Assembly (NCBI GenBank): GCA_017882985.1
Contig: JADGOK010000050.1
Coordinates: forward strand, 1 to 6,671
DNA from: Acidimicrobiales bacterium
GTDB taxonomy: Bacteria > Actinomycetota > Acidimicrobiia > Acidimicrobiales > RAAP-2
Length of the DNA stretch: 6,671 nt
Reading direction: 5' to 3'
Shown: positions 5,703 to 6,671 of the stretch, in pieces
Layout: every line of letters begins with the position of its first letter
Position numbering within the stretch: position 1 is the first letter of the stretch
Position numbers and translations under genes: made by a program
The notes under the pieces: generated by a model
The model's database searches: none
What the model was told of the DNA's origin: nothing
The model's input: only the letters and a program-made list of their open reading frames with translations

Positions 5703-6671
5703 TTAACTGATGCGGGCCACAACTCTTCGAGTCCGTCCCGTGGCTGCACGAAGAGTCTTCGAAGTCAGCGCGGAAGCAGTAGCTTGGCTCGTCACGGCGA
5801 TCGAGACTCCGGTGACGTGCAAGGCAGCTAGACACTTTCTGAGATAAGCCGCGACCGCCAGTGCCCTCGCCCTACTGATGCTTCGTGCCTGTCCGGAGAC
5901 TGCCAACCCGTCACCGTAACCAATGAGCGAAACGCCGACGCCTCCTCGCGCCTTGATCCGCGCGGCGAGTTTCGAGACCTGCGCCTTGAGCGATCGAGAG
6001 AGGGTTGCAGAATTGAATGCAAACGGACTCACGACCGAGGTTGACCTGGTCGCCGGGGCGGTCGGGGTCTGTTGGACGGACTGGGCAGACTGCGTGTACT
6101 CCGCGACCCAATCCACCTGCATGGACTGAGGAGAACTTGGGCAGGCCCAATTCGCGCTACACCACGTCTGCTGCTGGAGGTCGAGTGTCATTGGCTGATT
6201 CGGGATCGCCGCCGGCGTCGTAACGATTCCCCAAATGTTCCCGTCAACAGAGTAGGAAATCGACGTCGGTGTCCACACGACGCCCCAGGTGTGCCATTGG
6301 GTCATGTCGACGTTCACGGTCCGCTGTTCTTGATCATTCGCTGCGTCAAAATGAGTAGTCGCCATCGACAAGTCGACGGCACCAAACGTCTCGTTGAAGT
6401 CGATCTCTGGCGGCCAGCCCGCGACCGGCCACAACAGTTCCACTTGCGTGGGACCGGGACCGGTCATTCTCGAACGCACGAAGTAGGCGCCGTACGTCTT
6501 TGCGGTGCCGCACTGACACAACCCACCCGTAACCCATTCGTTGTTGTAGCCCGGATCCTTCCAAGTGTTGAGCTGCAGAAGCCCGCCACCCACCACGACG
6601 TGGTCACTCGCCCATTGACCACCCGGGTCACCTCGCGGCGTTCCTGTGAAGATGTTCCATCCCGAGGGAAG
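5703..6671 (-). CDS. GH16 glycoside hydrolase fused to an OmpA-like domain (5' end outside window)
   Basis: The N-terminus lies beyond the right edge; 322 residues are visible, beginning LPSGWNIFTG. Residues 1 to about 193 are a GH16 domain with the signature EIDFNE at 89-94 (Glu89 nucleophile, Asp91, Glu94 acid/base). The domain aligns throughout with the other GH16 protein of the window, about 123 of 193 positions identical by hand count, with a one-residue gap before WPPEID. CQCG (52-55) and cysteines 171 and 177 are shared. A Ser/Thr/Pro/Gln linker (about 193-214) leads to a C-terminal domain (about 215-322) of OmpA-like type. It begins with FAFNSATLS, and GYGD (Asp254) and SRARALAVAAYL (Arg269) match the Asp and Arg that bind diaminopimelate in peptidoglycan-binding OmpA domains. 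The inferred role is a secreted polysaccharide hydrolase tethered to the cell wall. A signal peptide is expected but not visible. The stop is TAA. It converges on the first GH16 gene. Confidence 0.9.
   Translation of the reverse strand, partial: LPSGWNIFTGTPRGDPGGQWASDHVVVGGGLLQLNTWKDPGYNNEWVTGGLCQCGTAKTYGAYFVRSRMTGPGPTQVELLWPVAGWPPEIDFNETFGAVDLSMATTHFDAANDQEQRTVNVDMTQWHTWGVVWTPTSISYSVDGNIWGIVTTPAAIPNQPMTLDLQQQTWCSANWACPSSPQSMQVDWVAEYTQSAQSVQQTPTAPATRSTSVVSPFAFNSATLSRSLKAQVSKLAARIKARGGVGVSLIGYGDGLAVSGQARSISRARALAVAAYLRKCLAALHVTGVSIAVTSQATASALTSKTLRAATGRTRRVVARIS

Noticed and set aside
5348..5710. 120-codon plus-strand open frame in the gap between the GH16 genes.
   Set aside because: It has an Arg/Ser/Thr-rich composition typical of random GC-rich sequence, no SD, and overlaps the end of the opposite GH16-OmpA gene.
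5722..5761. Inverted repeat ACTCTTCG/CGAAGAGT and the palindrome CGAAGAGTCTTCG near the end of the OmpA-fused gene.
   Set aside because: They lie inside the coding sequence before the stop and have no T tract, so a terminator role is not supported. A chance repeat in Arg/Thr/Ser codons is simpler.

Overview
The window looks like chromosomal DNA of a high-GC bacterium, about 60% GC by eye. An actinobacterium, perhaps of the Acidimicrobiia, is my best guess. That rests on codon use with mostly G or C third positions, several starts without a clear Shine-Dalgarno site, and secreted proteins with long Arg-rich leaders and Ala-rich signal peptides. The placement is inference, because there is no rRNA or marker gene here. 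TGA ends four of the five intact CDSs whose stops are seen here (TAA ends the OmpA-fused GH16 gene), so the genetic code appears standard.

Layout. Positions 1-212 hold no convincing gene, only a weak hairpin downstream of lldD. Positions 213-1397 (minus) encode an FMN-dependent L-lactate dehydrogenase of the LldD type with all expected active-site residues. It is preceded by a 17-codon ORF whose TAA overlaps the lldD ATG, and further upstream by an unrecognised 87-codon ORF on the same strand. Positions 1915-3078 (plus) read as one membrane protein of the ion-channel-like (two-pore-domain K+ channel-like) type, cut by a single in-frame TGA at 2428-2430. Positions 3101-4234 (minus) encode a Rieske-type aromatic-ring oxygenase of the vanillate demethylase kind. 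Its 3' end lies 22 bp from the end of the channel gene, in convergent orientation.

The oxygenase is divergent from a secreted glycoside hydrolase family 16 (GH16) protein (4408-5286, plus). The shared 170-bp promoter region carries nested inverted repeats and overlapping promoter-like hexamers. After a 416-bp gene-free stretch, a second GH16 protein lies on the opposite strand (5703 to beyond 6671, minus). It is a paralogue with roughly 60-65% identity by hand alignment, but carries an additional C-terminal OmpA-like domain.

The genes do not form one obvious pathway. lldD (lactate oxidation at the membrane) and the Rieske oxygenase (aromatic demethylation or hydroxylation, with no reductase partner in view) are metabolic genes. 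The GH16 pair probably acts on an extracellular or cell-wall-associated polysaccharide. The most distinctive parts are the convergent GH16 paralogues with one OmpA fusion, the interrupted channel gene, and the architecture of the two divergent promoter regions.
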